Below are positions 30,020-38,337 of a stretch of 64,000 bases of DNA, piece by piece. The first letter of the stretch is position 1, and every line of letters starts with the position of its first letter. The position numbers and the translations under genes are program-made. The stretch comes from Bradyrhizobium sp. DOA9. GTDB taxonomy: Bacteria > Pseudomonadota > Alphaproteobacteria > Rhizobiales > Xanthobacteraceae. Below the pieces are notes generated by a model. That model had not been told where the DNA came from, ran no database searches, and saw only the letters and a list, made by a program, of their open reading frames with translations. The DNA lies in assembly GCF_000617845.2 (NCBI RefSeq), contig NZ_DF820425.1, positions 875,690 through 939,689 on the forward strand. The letters run 5' to 3'.

Positions 30020-30889
30020 TCATCGCTTCCGCAGCACCATGTCTTTGGCCGCGATGAGGCCGCCCCCGGCAATGAGGATCGCGGCAAATGCGATGTTGGC
30101 GCTGGCCTTGGCGAAACCGGCGGCGATGAGGAAACCCGTCGAGAGCAGCGGCGTCGCATAGGACGCGGCGCCGAGCACGCGGATGTCGCCGCGCTTCATA
30201 CCGATGTCCCAGGCGTAGAAGGCGGCACCGACCGGGCCGATGCCAAGCGCGATGACCGAAAGCCATTGCAAGCCAGTCTCCGGCCAGACCGTGGTCTCGA
30301 GCAGGCCGTGCATCAGCGCGGCCAAGACGGCCGTGGCAAGACAGAAGCCCGCGACCGCATCCGTCGGCACCGCTTTCAGCCGGCGCGACAGCACCGAATA
30401 GGCCGCCCAGACGAACGCCGCGATGAAGGCTGCGATCAATCCCGGCACGGTCCCCGGGGCGAAGCCGGAGGTGTTGCCGTCGAACAGCAGCACCGTGCCG
30501 ACGAGGCCGAGCACGGCGCCGATAATGTGATGCGCCGCCAGCCGCTCGCCCGGCAGGAATGACGAGAACAGCACGATCAACAGCGGCCACAGGTAATTCA
30601 ACAGGCCGGCTTCGGCCGGCGGGGCAAAGCGCAGCGCGAGAAAGTACAGCGCGTGATAGCCGAACAGGCCGCCGACGCCGACGACCCAGACGGCGAGCGG
30701 TTGCTTAAGGCTTTTCGCCGCCCCGGTCCGCCCGATCCAGGTCAGCAGACCGACGAGACCCCCGATCGCAAACGTCATCGCGGCGAGCTGAAACGCCGGG
30801 ATCCTTCCGGTCGCCACCGTCATCACTGACAGCAGCGACCACATCAGGATCGCGGTCAAGCCGATCAGCGTGGCAGTGCGGGGAGTCAT
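30020..30889 (-). CDS. DMT/EamA family transporter, YddG-like
   Basis: 289 aa with ten hydrophobic segments. The first segment (ATLIGLTAILMWSLLSVMTV) and the APPAEAGLLNYLWPLLIVLFSS stretch resemble the aromatic amino acid exporter YddG. Inner membrane; likely an amino acid or metabolite exporter, but the substrate cannot be read from the sequence. A palindromic repeat lies just upstream of its start. Confidence 0.85.
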   Translation of the reverse strand: MTPRTATLIGLTAILMWSLLSVMTVATGRIPAFQLAAMTFAIGGLVGLLTWIGRTGAAKSLKQPLAVWVVGVGGLFGYHALYFLALRFAPPAEAGLLNYLWPLLIVLFSSFLPGERLAAHHIIGAVLGLVGTVLLFDGNTSGFAPGTVPGLIAAFIAAFVWAAYSVLSRRLKAVPTDAVAGFCLATAVLAALMHGLLETTVWPETGLQWLSVIALGIGPVGAAFYAWDIGMKRGDIRVLGAASYATPLLSTGFLIAAGFAKASANIAFAAILIAGGGLIAAKDMVLRKR

Positions 30890-30903
30890 CGGCCCATGTT
30901 TCC

Positions 30904-30995
30904 GTCATGGCCGGGCTTGTCCCGGCCATCCACGTTCTTCCGTGGCGACGGCTGTTGTAAGGCCGCGGATGCCCGGGACAAGCCCGGGCACGACG
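30904..30995. repeat. Inverted repeat, GGGCTTGTCCCG family (copy 1)
   Basis: Left arm CGTCATGGCCGGGCTTGTCC and onward, right arm ending CAAGCCCGGGCACGACG, around a spacer that includes CCATCCACG. The family recurs at 34766-34833 and 46699-46784. Here it lies between the phaB 3' end and the 5' end of the DMT gene. Confidence 0.85.
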
Positions 30996-31030
30996 ATGTG
31001 GACAATATCAGCCTGCGTGATGCGATCGCA

Positions 31031-31756
31031 TCACACCATGTACTGGCCGCCGTTGACCGACAGCGTCGAGCCGGTGATGGCGCCGGCTTCATCAGCGGCG
31101 AGGAACACGACGGCGCGTGCGATCTCTTCGGGCTCGCCGAGACGGCCGATCGGAATCAGGGGCAGGATCGCCTTCTCCAGCACGTCCTTCGGCACTGCCT
31201 GCACCATCTCGGTGTTGATGTAGCCGGGGCAGATCGCGTTCACGGTCACGCCACCCTTGGCGTTCTCCAGCGCCAGGGCCTTGGTGAAACCGATCTCACC
31301 GGCTTTCGCTGCGGAGTAGTTGACCTGTCCGAACTGCCCCTTCTGGCCGTTGATCGAGGAAATATTGATGATGCGGCCGAACTTGCGCCCGCGCATGCCT
31401 TCGATCACCTGGCGCGACATGTTGAACAGCGAGCCGAGATTGGTGCCGATCACGGCGTTCCATTGCTCGAGGCTCATCTTGTGGAAGGCACCGTCCCTGG
31501 TGATGCCGGCATTGTTGACCAGCACGTCGACCGGGCCGACCTCGGCCTCGACCTTCTTCACGCCCTCGGCGCAGGCGTCGAAATTGCTGACGTCCCATTT
31601 GTAGACTGCGATGCCGGTCTCGGCCTTGAACTTGTCCGCGGCCGCGTCGTTGCCGGCATAGCTCGCCGCAACCTTGTAGCCGGCGGCCTTCAGCGCCTTG
31701 CTGATCGCAGCACCGATGCCCCGCGTACCACCCGTCACCAATGCAACACGTGCCAT
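31031..31756 (-). CDS. phaB: Acetoacetyl-CoA reductase (NADPH)
   Basis: 241 aa short-chain dehydrogenase. Cofactor motif TGGTRGIGAAIS (about 8-19) and catalytic Ser/Tyr/Lys in NISSINGQKGQFGQVNYSAAK (shown around residues 135-155). It reduces acetoacetyl-CoA to (R)-3-hydroxybutyryl-CoA for polyhydroxybutyrate. Lies 250 bases downstream of phaA, with an intrinsic terminator between them, so phaB may have its own promoter. Confidence 0.96.
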   Translation of the reverse strand: MARVALVTGGTRGIGAAISKALKAAGYKVAASYAGNDAAADKFKAETGIAVYKWDVSNFDACAEGVKKVEAEVGPVDVLVNNAGITRDGAFHKMSLEQWNAVIGTNLGSLFNMSRQVIEGMRGRKFGRIINISSINGQKGQFGQVNYSAAKAGEIGFTKALALENAKGGVTVNAICPGYINTEMVQAVPKDVLEKAILPLIPIGRLGEPEEIARAVVFLAADEAGAITGSTLSVNGGQYMV

Positions 31757-31854
31757 GTCGTATTCCTTCCCTCTTCCTTGGACCCTTCGGACGCTTCTGA
31801 CGTGATCGTTTTTTAACTAGGGATTATGCGGGTGGTTTGACGGACATCAAGAAC

Positions 31855-31882
31855 AAAACGCCCGGCATCGAGCCGGGCGTTT
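31855..31882 (-). terminator. Intrinsic terminator after phaA
   Basis: On the minus strand, AAACGCCCGGC, loop TCGAT, GCCGGGCGTTT, then TGTTCTTG. Eleven pairs with a T-rich tail in the leftward direction, and T residues on the other side too (TTTGTCTTTAG), so it can work both ways. It sits between phaA and phaB. Confidence 0.85.
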
Positions 31883-32005
31883 GTCTTTAGTCGAGGCTTG
31901 ACGGGTTGCGAAGAATATTTGATTTGCAACCGCTGCCTTTTTAGTCGCGTGCAACGCACGCGCTGACGTGTGCGGCGCACGCGTCAGCTGCGTGCAAGGT
32001 CGTCG

Positions 32006-33184
32006 TCAGTCGCGCGCCACACACATGGCGATCCCCATGCCGCCGCCGATGCACAGCGTGGCGAGGCCCTTCTTCGAATCGCGCTTCTGCATTTCGTGCA
32101 GCAGCGTCACCAGCACGCGTGCGCCCGACGCGCCGACCGGATGACCGATCGCGATCGCGCCGCCGTTGACGTTGACCTTGGAAGTATCCCAGCCGAGGTC
32201 CTTGTTGACCGCGCAGGCCTGTGCCGCAAAGGCTTCGTTGGCCTCGATCAAATCGAGATCGCCGACGCTCCAGCCGGCTTTCTTCAGCGCGGCGCGCGAG
32301 GCCGGGATCGGGCCCGAGCCCATGATCTTCGGATCGACGCCGGCCTGTGCCCAGGACACGATGCGCGCGAGCGGCTTCTTGCCTTCCTTGGCGGCCTGCT
32401 TGGCGGTCATCAGCACCACGGCGGCAGCGCCGTCGTTGATGCCCGAGGCCGAGCCCGCGGTGACCGTGCCGTCCTTCTCGAAAGCGGGACGGAGCTTGGC
32501 CATCGCGTCGAGCGTTGCGCCGTGACGCGGATATTCGTCGGCGCTGACGACGACGTCGCCCTTGCGAGTCTTGATGGTGACGGGGACGATCTCGTCGTTG
32601 AACTTGCCGGCCTTCTGCGCCGCCTCAGCCTTCTGCTGCGAGGCGACCGCGAACTCGTCCTGCTGGGCGCGGGTGATCTGCCACTGGCGCGCGACGTTCT
32701 CGGCGGTGTTGCCCATGTGGTAGCCGTTGAAGGCATCCCACAGACCGTCCTTGATCATGGTGTCGACGAACTCGACGGCACCCATCTTGACGCCGCCGCG
32801 CAGATATTGGGCGTGCGGGGCCATGCTCATGGATTCCTGTCCGCCGGCGACCACGATTTCGGAATCGCCGTTGAGCAGTGCCTGGTAACCGAGCGCGACC
32901 GTACGTAGGCCCGAGCCGCAAAGCTGGTTGACACCCCAGGCCGGGCTCTCCACCGGAATACCGGCGGCGATGGAAGCCTGGCGGGCCGGGTTCTGGCCCT
33001 GGGCCGCGGTCAGGATCTGACCCATGATGACTTCCGAGACCCGGCCGGGCTCGATGCCGGCACGCTCCAGCGCGGCCTTGATGGCGACGGCGCCGAGGTC
33101 ATGGGCGGGAAGGGTCGCGAAGGCTCCGTTGAAGCTTCCGACCGGGGTGCGGGCGGCGCTGACGATGACGACATCGTCTGACAT
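32006..33184 (-). CDS. phaA: Acetyl-CoA acetyltransferase (beta-ketothiolase)
   Basis: 392 aa thiolase. Active-site Cys in [14 protein letters not shown] near 88, His in [19 protein letters not shown] near 348, second Cys in [10 protein letters not shown] near 378. It condenses two acetyl-CoA to acetoacetyl-CoA, the first PHB step. The start at MSDDVV is preferred over the ATG two codons upstream, because AGGAG then lies 6 bases ahead instead of touching the codon. Divergent from phaR. Confidence 0.96.
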   Translation of the reverse strand: MSDDVVIVSAARTPVGSFNGAFATLPAHDLGAVAIKAALERAGIEPGRVSEVIMGQILTAAQGQNPARQASIAAGIPVESPAWGVNQLCGSGLRTVALGYQALLNGDSEIVVAGGQESMSMAPHAQYLRGGVKMGAVEFVDTMIKDGLWDAFNGYHMGNTAENVARQWQITRAQQDEFAVASQQKAEAAQKAGKFNDEIVPVTIKTRKGDVVVSADEYPRHGATLDAMAKLRPAFEKDGTVTAGSASGINDGAAAVVLMTAKQAAKEGKKPLARIVSWAQAGVDPKIMGSGPIPASRAALKKAGWSVGDLDLIEANEAFAAQACAVNKDLGWDTSKVNVNGGAIAIGHPVGASGARVLVTLLHEMQKRDSKKGLATLCIGGGMGIAMCVARD

Positions 33185-33500
33185 GGGCATCTCCTGGGGC
33201 TTGAGTTTCTGAAGAAAGGGGCAGGCGGGCGCTTTGCAAATGGCCCGTCAGTCTCGTCAGTCATCCTGTTAACGTCGTTGAGGCATGTCAATCGGCCGAG
33301 CACCGAATTCGTGCCGCAGCGCATTCAAAATAGCGTTCTTGGCGTTTTCGCAAGCAGGATTTTGCTCTGCAATTAACCGTGCCGCACAAAACGGTAGCGT
33401 GAGCCCTTTGAAAATGCTTATTTTGTTGCGTTGCGTACTCTTCCCGCCCTGCGGCATTGCCGACAGGTTCCCGTTCTCCGCGTTTTGCAAGTGAGAGCCC
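33185..33500. promoter_or_regulatory. Divergent phaA / phaR control region (316 bases)
   Basis: No gene. The section 33340-33430 is AT-richer and contains the TGC-N3-GCA repeat listed separately, and TTTTGTTGCGTTGCG near 33421-33435. Both transcripts should start here. Confidence 0.45.
33362..33372. promoter_or_regulatory. Candidate PhaR operator TTGCTCTGCAA
   Basis: Inverted repeat TTGC-TCT-GCAA in the phaR upstream region. TGC/GCA-type repeats have been reported for PhaR binding in related alphaproteobacteria, where PhaR represses its own gene. Assignment here is by position and motif only. Confidence 0.35.
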
Positions 33501-34091
33501 ATGGCGAAATCAGACCAACCCACCACGATCAAGAAATACGCGAACCGCCGGCTCTATAACACCGGAACGAGCACCTATGTGACGCTGGAAGACCTCGCCG
33601 CCATGGTCAAGGACGGCGAAGATTTCCTGGTCTATGACGCCAAGACCGGCGACGACATCACCCGCTCCGTACTCGCCCAGATCATCTTCGAGCAGGAGAA
33701 CAAGGCCGGCCAGAACCTCTTGCCGACCACCTTCCTCCGCCAGCTGATCCGCTTCTATGGCGACAGCATGCAGATGGTGGTGCCGAAATATCTGGAGCAG
33801 TCGATTGCGACCCTTACCCAGGAGCAGGAGAAGTTCCGCAAGCAGATCGCCAACACGCTGTCCGGCACTCCTTTTGCTCCGCTGGAGGAGCAAGTCCGCC
33901 GCAACATGGAGTTGTTCCAGCAGACCTTCTCGATGTTCAAGCCGTTCGCTGCGCCCCGCACGGCCACCACTCCCGAGCCGGAACCCGATGCGAATGCCGA
34001 GGCGCCGAAGGACAGCAACATCGACGAGCTGCGCCAGCAGATGAAGGAAATGCAGGAGCGCCTCGAGCGGATGTCGAAGAAGGACGAATAG
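33501..34091 (+). CDS. phaR: Polyhydroxyalkanoate synthesis repressor PhaR
   Basis: 196 aa. The PHB/PHA accumulation regulator DNA-binding domain is at the N-terminus (KKYANRRLYNTGTSTYVTLE, about 12-31, then DFLVYDAKTGDDITRSVLAQ), followed by the helical PHB_acc part (LIRFYGDSMQMVVPKYLEQS). A Pro/Glu-rich linker and a C-terminal coiled coil (IDELRQQMKEMQERLERM) end the protein. It represses phasin and PHA genes and is released by binding nascent PHB. Divergent from phaA. Confidence 0.96.
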   Translation: MAKSDQPTTIKKYANRRLYNTGTSTYVTLEDLAAMVKDGEDFLVYDAKTGDDITRSVLAQIIFEQENKAGQNLLPTTFLRQLIRFYGDSMQMVVPKYLEQSIATLTQEQEKFRKQIANTLSGTPFAPLEEQVRRNMELFQQTFSMFKPFAAPRTATTPEPEPDANAEAPKDSNIDELRQQMKEMQERLERMSKKDE

Positions 34092-34131
34092 TCTTTCGTT
34101 CGCGCCGGCCCCTGTATGCGGGAGGGCAGCC

Positions 34132-34761
34132 ATGTCTGACCGAAGCACCCATTGGGACCAGGTCTACGCCACCAAGGGCGAGGCCGAGGTCAGCTGGTAT
34201 CAGGATAGCCCCGCGATCTCGCTCGCGATGATTCGCGCAGCCGCCTCCGATCGTGGCTCCGATCGTGACTTGGCCATCATCGATATCGGCGGCGGCGCAT
34301 CGCGGCTTGTCGATGCGCTGTTGCAGGGCGGATATCGCGACATCGCCGTCCTGGATCTTTCTGCCAATGCGCTCGAGGCAGCGAAGAAGCGCATCGGTCA
34401 GGCCGCTTCGACGGTCGACTGGATCGTTGCCGATGCCACGACGTGGCGTCCGGCCAGGACCTACGATGTCTGGCACGATCGCGCAGCGTTTCACTTCCTG
34501 ACCGACCCGCGCGACAGGGCGGCTTACGTGGAGCGCCTGCGGTCGGCGGTCAAGCCTGGCGGCCACGTCATCATTGCGACGTTTGCACCCGACGGTCCCG
34601 AGAAATGCAGCGGCTTGCCGGTGCAACGCCACGACAGCGCGAGCCTTGCGGCAGAACTCGGGCGGGACTTTGTACTGGTCGAGACGCGGAGCGAGACGCA
34701 TCAGACGCCGTGGGGTTCGACGCAGGCATTTCAGTTCAGCCGGTTTCGGCGGCAGAAATAG
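34132..34761 (+). CDS. Class I SAM-dependent methyltransferase
   Basis: 209 aa. The N-terminus STHWDQVYATKGEAEVSWYQ is typical of a small methyltransferase group. SAM site IIDIGGGASRLVDALLQGGY (about 44-63), acidic LDLSANALEAAK, and VWHDRAAFHFLTDPRDRAAY. GGAGG lies 7 bases before the ATG. Possibly cotranscribed with phaR (40-base gap) but the substrate is unknown; the family includes thiol and metal/metalloid methyltransferases. Confidence 0.85.
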   Translation: MSDRSTHWDQVYATKGEAEVSWYQDSPAISLAMIRAAASDRGSDRDLAIIDIGGGASRLVDALLQGGYRDIAVLDLSANALEAAKKRIGQAASTVDWIVADATTWRPARTYDVWHDRAAFHFLTDPRDRAAYVERLRSAVKPGGHVIIATFAPDGPEKCSGLPVQRHDSASLAAELGRDFVLVETRSETHQTPWGSTQAFQFSRFRRQK

Positions 34762-34765
34762 TTCT

Positions 34766-34833
34766 CGTCATGGCCGGGCTTGTCCCGCCTGCGCGGCCGA
34801 AGCCGCTACGGCGGGACAAGCCCGGGCATGACG
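34766..34833. repeat. Inverted repeat, GGGCTTGTCCCG family (copy 2)
   Basis: Arms CGTCATGGCCGGGCTTGTCC (from 34766) and GGGACAAGCCCGGGCATGACG (ending 34833) around a short inner hairpin GCGGCCGAAGCCGC. Located between the convergent methyltransferase and aminotransferase genes; it starts 4 bases after the first stop codon. Probably also serves as a terminator. Confidence 0.88.
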
Positions 34834-34847
34834 ACGGATAGTCCCGA

Positions 34848-35735
34848 TCACGCCGCCATCTTCACGGCATGCGCAAAGTCCCAGTAGAGCTTGCGCGCCT
34901 TGGCGTAGAACGGGCCCGGCTTCAGCTCGCGCTCGTCGATGCGAATCACGGGCGCGACCTTGGCGAAATTGCCGGTGGAGAAGATTTCGTCGGCGGCCAG
35001 GAAGTCGGCGTAGCGCAGCGTCTTCTCGACCACGGTGACGCCGTCGGCGCGAAGCAGGCTGATGACGCGCTGGCGCGTGATGCCGTTGAGAAAGGTGCCG
35101 TTCGGCACCGGCGTGAAGACCACGCCATCCCTGGCCATGAACACGTTGGAATTGCCGAACTCGGCGACGTTGCCGAGCATGTCGAGCATCAGCGCGTTCT
35201 GGAAGCCGCGCGACGCAGCTTCGGCCAGCGCGCGCGAATTGTTCGGGTAGAGGCAGGCGGCCTTGGCTTCGACCGGCGCGCATTCGGCCGTCGGCCTGCG
35301 GAACGGCGACAGGGTGATGGCGTTGCCGACGGGCTTTGGCATCGGCGCCTCGTAGATGCACAGGCACCAATTGGTGGTCTCGGGGTCGAACAGCACGCCG
35401 CCGCCGCTTCCGTTCTGCGCCCAGTACATCGGACGGATATAGAGCTCGGCATTTCCGGCAAAGCGCGCGATGCCTTCGTTCGCGAGCGTCAGCCAGGTGT
35501 CGGTATCGACCACCGGCTTCAGGCCGAAACTGATCGCAGATTGATTGGCGCGAGCGACGTGACGGTCGAGATCGGGCGCGACGCCCTCGAAGGCGCGGGC
35601 GCCGTCGAACACGATCGAGCCGAGCCAGGCCGCATGGGTGCGCGGCCCCATGATCGGCACGTTGCCCTCGCGCCATTTGCCCTCGAAGAAGGTCCAGCTC
35701 GGCGAGTAGTCGATGGGCTTCCTGATCTCGGCCAT
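34848..35735 (-). CDS. ilvE: Branched-chain amino acid aminotransferase (class IV)
   Basis: 295 aa fold-type IV PLP enzyme. Lysine in VEAKAACLYPNNSRAL aligns with the E. coli IlvE PLP lysine, and EFGNSNVFMARDGVV is the class IV signature. It transaminates Val, Leu and Ile with 2-oxoglutarate. AGGAGG lies 7 bases before the chosen ATG; the open frame runs about 500 bases further upstream across the divergent esterase gene and is a shadow. The YPNNSRALAEAA stretch differs from canonical IlvE, so a D-amino acid or other ketoacid specificity cannot be excluded. Confidence 0.88.
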   Translation of the reverse strand: MAEIRKPIDYSPSWTFFEGKWREGNVPIMGPRTHAAWLGSIVFDGARAFEGVAPDLDRHVARANQSAISFGLKPVVDTDTWLTLANEGIARFAGNAELYIRPMYWAQNGSGGGVLFDPETTNWCLCIYEAPMPKPVGNAITLSPFRRPTAECAPVEAKAACLYPNNSRALAEAASRGFQNALMLDMLGNVAEFGNSNVFMARDGVVFTPVPNGTFLNGITRQRVISLLRADGVTVVEKTLRYADFLAADEIFSTGNFAKVAPVIRIDERELKPGPFYAKARKLYWDFAHAVKMAA

Positions 35736-35840
35736 GACTGGCCTCCTTTCGAACCATCCGGCACTATTGTCCCAATTTCTAAACGATTTGCTGCGGGATT
35801 TGGACACCCTCCAGGGGAGGGTAAGAAAGTGCAAACCGGC

Positions 35841-35846
35841 TATAAT
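35841..35846 (+). promoter_or_regulatory. Candidate -10 element TATAAT
   Basis: Perfect TATAAT 24 bases before the esterase ATG, following a hairpin ACCCTCC-AGG-GGAGGGT (35806-35822). No good -35 box at 17 bases, so the promoter may need an activator. Confidence 0.35.
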
Positions 35847-35870
35847 ACTGACCACGATGTGGAGTGCCCC

Positions 35871-36806
35871 ATGCCGCTCGATCCGCTCGCAAAGCGTTTG
35901 TTGACCATGATGGCTGCGGCTGCGCCGCAGGCGCGGAGCCAGCCGAGCGTGGAGGCGCGGCGGCAATCGCTGGCGAAGCTGATGCAGTTCGCACGTGCCG
36001 AAGCGCCGGATGTGACGACCTCCGACGGCATGCTGACCGGCCCGGGCGGCGAGCTGCCCTATCGCCTCTATACGCCGGCAGGCACTGAAGCGCCCACACC
36101 GGGCTTCGTGTTCTTTCATGGCGGCGGGCTCGTCGCCGGCAGCATTGCCACGCACGACCGCATCGCGGCAGCGCTGGCGCATGCCACCGGATGCCGGCTC
36201 GTGTCGATCGACTACCGGCTCGCGCCGGAGCACCGGTTCCCCGCCGCGGTCGAGGACGCGATCGCCGCCACCGAATGGGTCGCACGCGAGGCGGCATCGC
36301 TCGGCATCGACGCCGACCGTCTTGTGATCGGCGGCGATTCCGCCGGCGCCACACTGGCGGCGATCGTGTGCCAGAATGCGGCGCAGACCGCCGGCCTCTC
36401 CATCGCCGCCCAGTGCCTGATCTGCCCGGTGCTGGATTTCGAGGAAACCTCGCCTTCACGCGAGGCCTTTGCCGAGGGCCATCTGATCGACCGCGTCACG
36501 ATCGAAGCCGATCTCTCCGACTATCTGCCCGACGGCATCGACACCGCCGACCCCCGCGTTTCTCCCTTACGGGCAACGCGGCTCACAGGCCTGCCGACCG
36601 CGATCATCCACACCGCCGAATACGACCCGATGCGCGACGAGGGCAATGCCTATGCCCGCAAGCTGCTGGCCGCGGGGGTCGCGGTCGAGCATGTTTGCCA
36701 TGATGGCATGGTCCACAACTTCCACGCCATGGGCGCAATCCTGCCGCAGGCACAGCTCGTGCTGTCGCAGATCGGCGAGCAGGTTCGGCGGGCGGTGAAG
36801 AGGTGA
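35871..36806 (+). CDS. Alpha/beta hydrolase, HSL-type esterase
   Basis: 311 aa. Oxyanion motif FFHGGGLVAGS (about 82-92), nucleophile GGDSAGATLA (Ser about 157), Asp in TAEYDPMRDEG and His in DGMVHNFHAMG, the pattern of hormone-sensitive-lipase family esterases. SIDYRLAPEHRFPAA is the family marker. It hydrolyses short acyl esters; physiological substrate unknown. Divergent from ilvE. Confidence 0.93.
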   Translation: MPLDPLAKRLLTMMAAAAPQARSQPSVEARRQSLAKLMQFARAEAPDVTTSDGMLTGPGGELPYRLYTPAGTEAPTPGFVFFHGGGLVAGSIATHDRIAAALAHATGCRLVSIDYRLAPEHRFPAAVEDAIAATEWVAREAASLGIDADRLVIGGDSAGATLAAIVCQNAAQTAGLSIAAQCLICPVLDFEETSPSREAFAEGHLIDRVTIEADLSDYLPDGIDTADPRVSPLRATRLTGLPTAIIHTAEYDPMRDEGNAYARKLLAAGVAVEHVCHDGMVHNFHAMGAILPQAQLVLSQIGEQVRRAVKR

Positions 36807-36816
36807 GCGCGCTTGA

Positions 36817-37065
36817 TCACGCGCGCGCGCCGATCACCGCGCGCGCTGCTGCGACATATTCCGGCCAGTGCGCATTGGCGTAACGCTCCGCCTGCCATGC
36901 GCAGGCAAGGTCGGGCGCATGCGCTGCCGCAATCGTGCGCGCGAAGCGCTCCTCCGCGACCGTCACCTCGCCCGGCTCGGCCCTGGGTGCAGCGGCCGCC
37001 GCAGCACTCGGAGCAACGGCGAGCCCCGCCAGACCGGTAAGCAGGATGCGGCGTGACGTGTTCAT
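36817..37065 (-). CDS. Small secreted protein with Tat-like signal
   Basis: 82 aa. NTSRRILLTGLAGLAVAPSA resembles a twin-arginine or Sec signal (SRRILL), cut near AAAAAAPRAE. The mature part is only about 55 residues (VTVAEERFARTIAAAHAPDL, one Cys, then WPEYVAAARAVIG) and has no family I know. GGAGG lies 10 bases before the ATG, which decides the start against a longer frame. Convergent with the esterase gene, 10 bases between stops. Confidence 0.6.
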   Translation of the reverse strand: MNTSRRILLTGLAGLAVAPSAAAAAAPRAEPGEVTVAEERFARTIAAAHAPDLACAWQAERYANAHWPEYVAAARAVIGARA

Positions 37066-37245
37066 GGCGTCGTCCTCCATTGTTCGGCCGGCACTGTGGC
37101 GGGCGAGTGTGTCGGTGCGATCACGGCAGGGTAACCGCACATATCCATGCCGTCCATCGCTTGCGGATAGAGCTTGACCAAGCAAGCGATCACGTTCCAT
37201 CTAGCAGCGGTTTCGCCATCAAATCGCCACGCGTCGGATCGTCAC

Positions 37246-38151
37246 GTGCCCCTTCGCAACCAATCCCGTCGTCCGGCCTTGCGCGCTGCCGCGACGGGAC
37301 TGCTTTGCCTGGCGATCCCGGCAGGCGCCGCCTTCGCGGCCGACGATGAGGAGGACAAGCCGACGAAGCCGGCGGTGCCGAACATCTATCTCGACCTTCG
37401 CACCATCTATGCGACGATCCCGGCGGGCACGCTCGGGCTCGGCTTCGGCAACACCTCGCTCTCGGCCGCATTCGGAGCACTGGCGACGCAACGCGGTACA
37501 ACGCTGCCGAACGGCTTGCCGGCGGCAAAGGCCGTCGGCCTCGACCTGCCGCTGACCGTCGACGTCAGCGACCGCGTCTCGCTTTATGGCGGCGTGTCGG
37601 GATCTACCATTGACATCGGCGGCGGCTGGTCGTCCTTCGACATCACCAGCTGGAACATCGGCGTGCAGGCCGATCTCTACCAGCAGAATGGCGGGAAGAT
37701 CCCGACCATCACGCTGCAATCGACCCTGACGCAGTCGGTGCCCAACGAGCAGGGCATGACGAATTCCTTCAACAACATCGTGGAATTCGACTACGCACTC
37801 GACGAGGACGAGACGCGGGGCTGGCTGGCCGGCATGCAATATACCTACACCACCATCGCCAGCCCGTTCGCCAGTATCCGGCCGAACACGATCCTTTATG
37901 CCGGCGGCTATTATCAATGGCCGAGCAACTGGAAGTTCACCGGGCGCCTCGGCATACAGTCTTTCGGCGGCGCGCAGTTCGCAGGCCGAACGATAGCGGA
38001 GTCCTTCACCCAGCCGACCCTGCGCCTCGACCTCGACCGCATGGACGACAACGACAACCGTCTGTTCGGCATCACCGCGCAGATCGCCTGGATGCCGAAG
38101 CCGTCATACCAGCTGACGTTGCGCACGCCGCTCTATGCGGTGCGCAACTGA
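37246..38151 (+). CDS. Putative outer-membrane beta-barrel protein
   Basis: 301 aa from a GTG that places a clean signal peptide (PALRAAATGLLCLAIPAGAAF, cut after AFA) at the N-terminus; a TTG 72 bases upstream gives an unlikely long leader. The mature protein is rich in alternating hydrophobic/polar strands with Gly and aromatic residues (SLYGGVSGSTIDIGGGWSSF, WLAGMQYTYTTI, ILYAGGYYQWPSNWKF) and ends in a strand with LYAVRN. It looks like a porin or transporter-type barrel. No family name can be given with confidence. Confidence 0.7.
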   Translation: MPLRNQSRRPALRAAATGLLCLAIPAGAAFAADDEEDKPTKPAVPNIYLDLRTIYATIPAGTLGLGFGNTSLSAAFGALATQRGTTLPNGLPAAKAVGLDLPLTVDVSDRVSLYGGVSGSTIDIGGGWSSFDITSWNIGVQADLYQQNGGKIPTITLQSTLTQSVPNEQGMTNSFNNIVEFDYALDEDETRGWLAGMQYTYTTIASPFASIRPNTILYAGGYYQWPSNWKFTGRLGIQSFGGAQFAGRTIAESFTQPTLRLDLDRMDDNDNRLFGITAQIAWMPKPSYQLTLRTPLYAVRN

Positions 38152-38337
38152 CTGCGTTCGCAAGGAACTCCTGGTCAGGTGCGGCGGGAGCTCTTGACCG
38201 ACCGGACAGCGTTCAGCATCGGGCGTCAACCGATCGTTAATCCTCATTCCGGAACATCGCTTGCGTTACACCGCCGCAAAGAAGCTTGCGCGAAACTACC
38301 CCGGCTTTTCGCATCGTATTCGTTTGGGAGGCTGCGG

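Noticed and set aside
35736..36233. Upstream extension of the ilvE frame
   Set aside because: It runs across the divergent esterase gene, lacks similarity, and the AGGAGG site at the internal ATG fixes the start.
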